This document shows, piece by piece, positions 35,801 to 36,892 of a stretch of 36,892 nucleotides of DNA (position 1 is its first letter; each line of letters opens with the position of its first letter). Source of the stretch: Candidatus Parabeggiatoa sp. nov. 3 (lineage in GTDB: Bacteria > Pseudomonadota > Gammaproteobacteria > Beggiatoales > Beggiatoaceae); the NCBI GenBank assembly GCA_003645185.1, contig QNEL01000012.1, positions 1-36,892 of the forward strand, read 5' to 3'. The notes beneath the pieces are model-generated. The model made no database searches and was not told the DNA's origin. It saw only the letters and a program-made list of their open reading frames with translations. A program made the position numbers and the translations under genes.

Positions 35801-36892
35801 TCCTCCCCATTGACGAGAATGATTGGCATCCTCATATTGACTCGCATCCCATCGTTCCTTGGGAATTTCGGTGATGCCATCAATACCCGCTGTTAAATTT
35901 TCCCAAAATGCGCTTAAATCCCGCGCCATGGGATAACGACCACTGACACCGATGATGGCGATGTCGTCTTCTGGAATATCAGTTTCTGGAGTTAATGACA
36001 CCGATGACTCTGTTGAATTGAGAAAACGGGAACGAGTGAGACGTGCTAAGTTATTTTGTTCTCGTTCTGGAAGCACTGCTACCGTTTTAGTCTCGTTTGG
36101 TACAGCACTTGCACCATCGCTTATTTTTTCAATCAGTTGTTCTCGGTGATTTTTAATAAAATACTGGCCTAGTTCAGTGAGATTTTTGTATTCAAAAAAT
36201 AAGGTTTTTGAAAGGGTTCCAAAATGATTTTCTAGTTTTCGAGTCAAGCTGAGCATCATCACCGAATCCAGGCCGTATTTTTCTAAGGGGGCATGGGCCT
36301 GAATAGTGGAAAAAGTGAGTTTGAGTTCTTGGGATAAGAGGTTCTTTAAATAATCTTCTGTTTTGGCCTGTAATTGCGATGGATCAGGGCCACTTTGATT
36401 AAGGGGCGATTTGTCAGGTTCACTTTGATTAATCGGTTGCTTATTATGAGTAGCGGCTAATGTGGGTGCCTGAATAACGGGATTCAAAGCCTTTTTGATT
36501 TGTTCTGCTTCTCCTGCTACCACCATCATTTGCACAGAGGCTAGATTTAATCCAAGCTCAAAAGCTTTGATGCCCTGTTCGGTGCTTAATGGCAGCATAC
36601 CCATGAATTGTTTTAACCACGCTTGTTTTTTACTATCAACCTGCATCCCCCCTTCTTGCCATAACGGCCAGTTGATGGAAAGCGTTTGACCAAAACGTTG
36701 TTCTTGAGCGCGTAATCCCTCACGCCATTGTGCAAAGTGATCCATAAAGCTATTGGCATAAGCATAATCACTTTGCCCGATATTGCCCATTGCCGCGACG
36801 ATGGAGGAAAACAGCACGAAAAAATCCAGTTTATCGTTTTTTGTGGCTTCATCCAAATACACGCTGCCCAATATTTTAGGCGCTAACACCGC
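32840..36892 (-). CDS. Polyketide synthase, trans-AT type, 5' end outside window: (KR) - ACP - KS - ACP - alpha/beta hydrolase (TE-like)
   Basis: FFVLFSSIVAAMGNIGQSDYAYANSFMD (KR C-part); EKYGLDSVMM (ACP); DTMCSSSL, EAHGTGTSLGDP, NIGHLESAAG (KS); no AT between KS and ACP; EEFGVDSLVLMD (ACP); GWSLGG, GGEDHITPP, KGGHYMPL (hydrolase). Confidence 0.93.
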   Translation of the reverse strand, partial: AVLAPKILGSVYLDEATKNDKLDFFVLFSSIVAAMGNIGQSDYAYANSFMDHFAQWREGLRAQEQRFGQTLSINWPLWQEGGMQVDSKKQAWLKQFMGMLPLSTEQGIKAFELGLNLASVQMMVVAGEAEQIKKALNPVIQAPTLAATHNKQPINQSEPDKSPLNQSGPDPSQLQAKTEDYLKNLLSQELKLTFSTIQAHAPLEKYGLDSVMMLSLTRKLENHFGTLSKTLFFEYKNLTELGQYFIKNHREQLIEKISDGASAVPNETKTVAVLPEREQNNLARLTRSRFLNSTESSVSLTPETDIPEDDIAIIGVSGRYPMARDLSAFWENLTAGIDGITEIPKERWDASQYEDANHSRQWGGFIEDVDQFDPLFFNISPTEAEFIDPQERLFLETVWHTLEDAGYPKTSLKDKPVGVFVGVMWGEYQLFGALEKHKGQAMPTASYASIANRISYYFNFQGPSIALDTMCSSSLTAIHLACESLKRGESEIAIAGGVNVSIHPKKYILLGQHQFLSSDGRCRSFGEGGDGYVPGEGVGALLLKPLHQARIDGDHIYAVIKGSSINHGGKTNGYTVPDPNAQASLISSTLKKAQINPRTISYVEAHGTGTSLGDPIEIRGLTKAYQEETVDTQYCAIGSVKSNIGHLESAAGMAALTKVLLQMKYKQLVPSLHSERLNPNINFETSPFYVQHGLTEWKQPILKENGKEIRYPRRAGISSFGAGGANAHLIVEEYEPPLREAESHSQKDYIIVLSAKNEDRLQAYIKKIIDFFNSATVAGEVGTTVNEAELPEPIQPDLLLLADLAYTLQIGREPLEERLAIVVDSIESLTEKLMQYAQGQTEIAHFFHGNVKTSKAHSALLIEGEAGEAFLNMLIEKQELTKLAQLWILGVDIDWQLLYPKPPKPQRIALPTYPFARQRYWIPEKETSLNRDHEQITQRIQSLPDAPTLNHLEAKSTRQSIIKNHSLEAEIDDLKQLFSEALKLDIIHLDEHSMLEEFGVDSLVLMDVVQKMSRRYQLKLKISDLIGLNTIKDFAHYIINFQSSATDIKKVKPESESSLTSLGNHHPLFRKNDPSHWYEQLLENDNDVFSTCDNLNIFQIKSSQGIHIEILSCGKGTPVVLLPPIDCLATAWLYQILELSQQFQVLVFHYPGYGNSEFHDEQSHFEAIGDSILDLLNLININQPFHLVGWSLGGFISQVMAKKYAPHIKSLTLVNTTAKLEEDDSIENAFKLAKLLRDDFELHLPKEMRSKREGSLDFIKATDNNQISLHYIHQVLQFDFRSQMASIQIPTLVIAGGEDHITPPRYAEWIHNNIKGSKYEKLDKGGHYMPLQNAEYFNQQWFNFIQTKSI

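Noticed and set aside
36390-36450. INQSEPDKSPLNQSGPDPS repeat in the trans-AT PKS
   Set aside because: Only two imperfect copies in an inter-domain linker; not clearly related to the dispersed elements

Overview
The window is an accessory region dominated by a hybrid PKS/NRPS biosynthetic locus on the minus strand, interrupted by a plus-strand signalling island. From left to right: (1) a ~600 bp tandem array of about 20 terminator-like hairpin/T-tract units; (2) a 3255-aa NRPS (TubC-type docking - C - FkbH - PCP - C - A with embedded MT - PCP - E; my reading of the A-domain code matches the threonine code); (3) overlapping it by ATGA, a 2587-aa cis-AT PKS (KS-AT-DH-MT-ER-KR-ACP); (4) a repeat-rich intergenic region holding a 191-bp MITE-like element with ~27-bp inverted termini and a 9-bp target duplication; (5) two giant paralogous plus-strand proteins (HstK-like kinase - AAA ATPase - GAF), one ending in a SpoIIE/PP2C phosphatase and the other in a class III nucleotide cyclase; (6) a small ATGA-coupled gene pair whose first product resembles Tse2-type ADP-ribosyltransferase toxins; (7) the 3' part of an AT-less (trans-AT type) PKS ending KS-ACP-alpha/beta hydrolase. 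A recurring theme is dispersed repeats: a palindrome family with co-varying arms, three heptanucleotide tandem repeats, a TAGGGGC...GCCC element found in intergenic DNA and in frame inside both megasynthases in opposite orientations, and a ladder of micro-hairpins with unrelated stems each followed by ACC. Repeat content and cyanobacterial-style kinases suggest a large sulfur bacterium (Beggiatoaceae-like) or a filamentous cyanobacterium; this is a guess. All calls are from reading the sequence and ORF translations; no searches were run.
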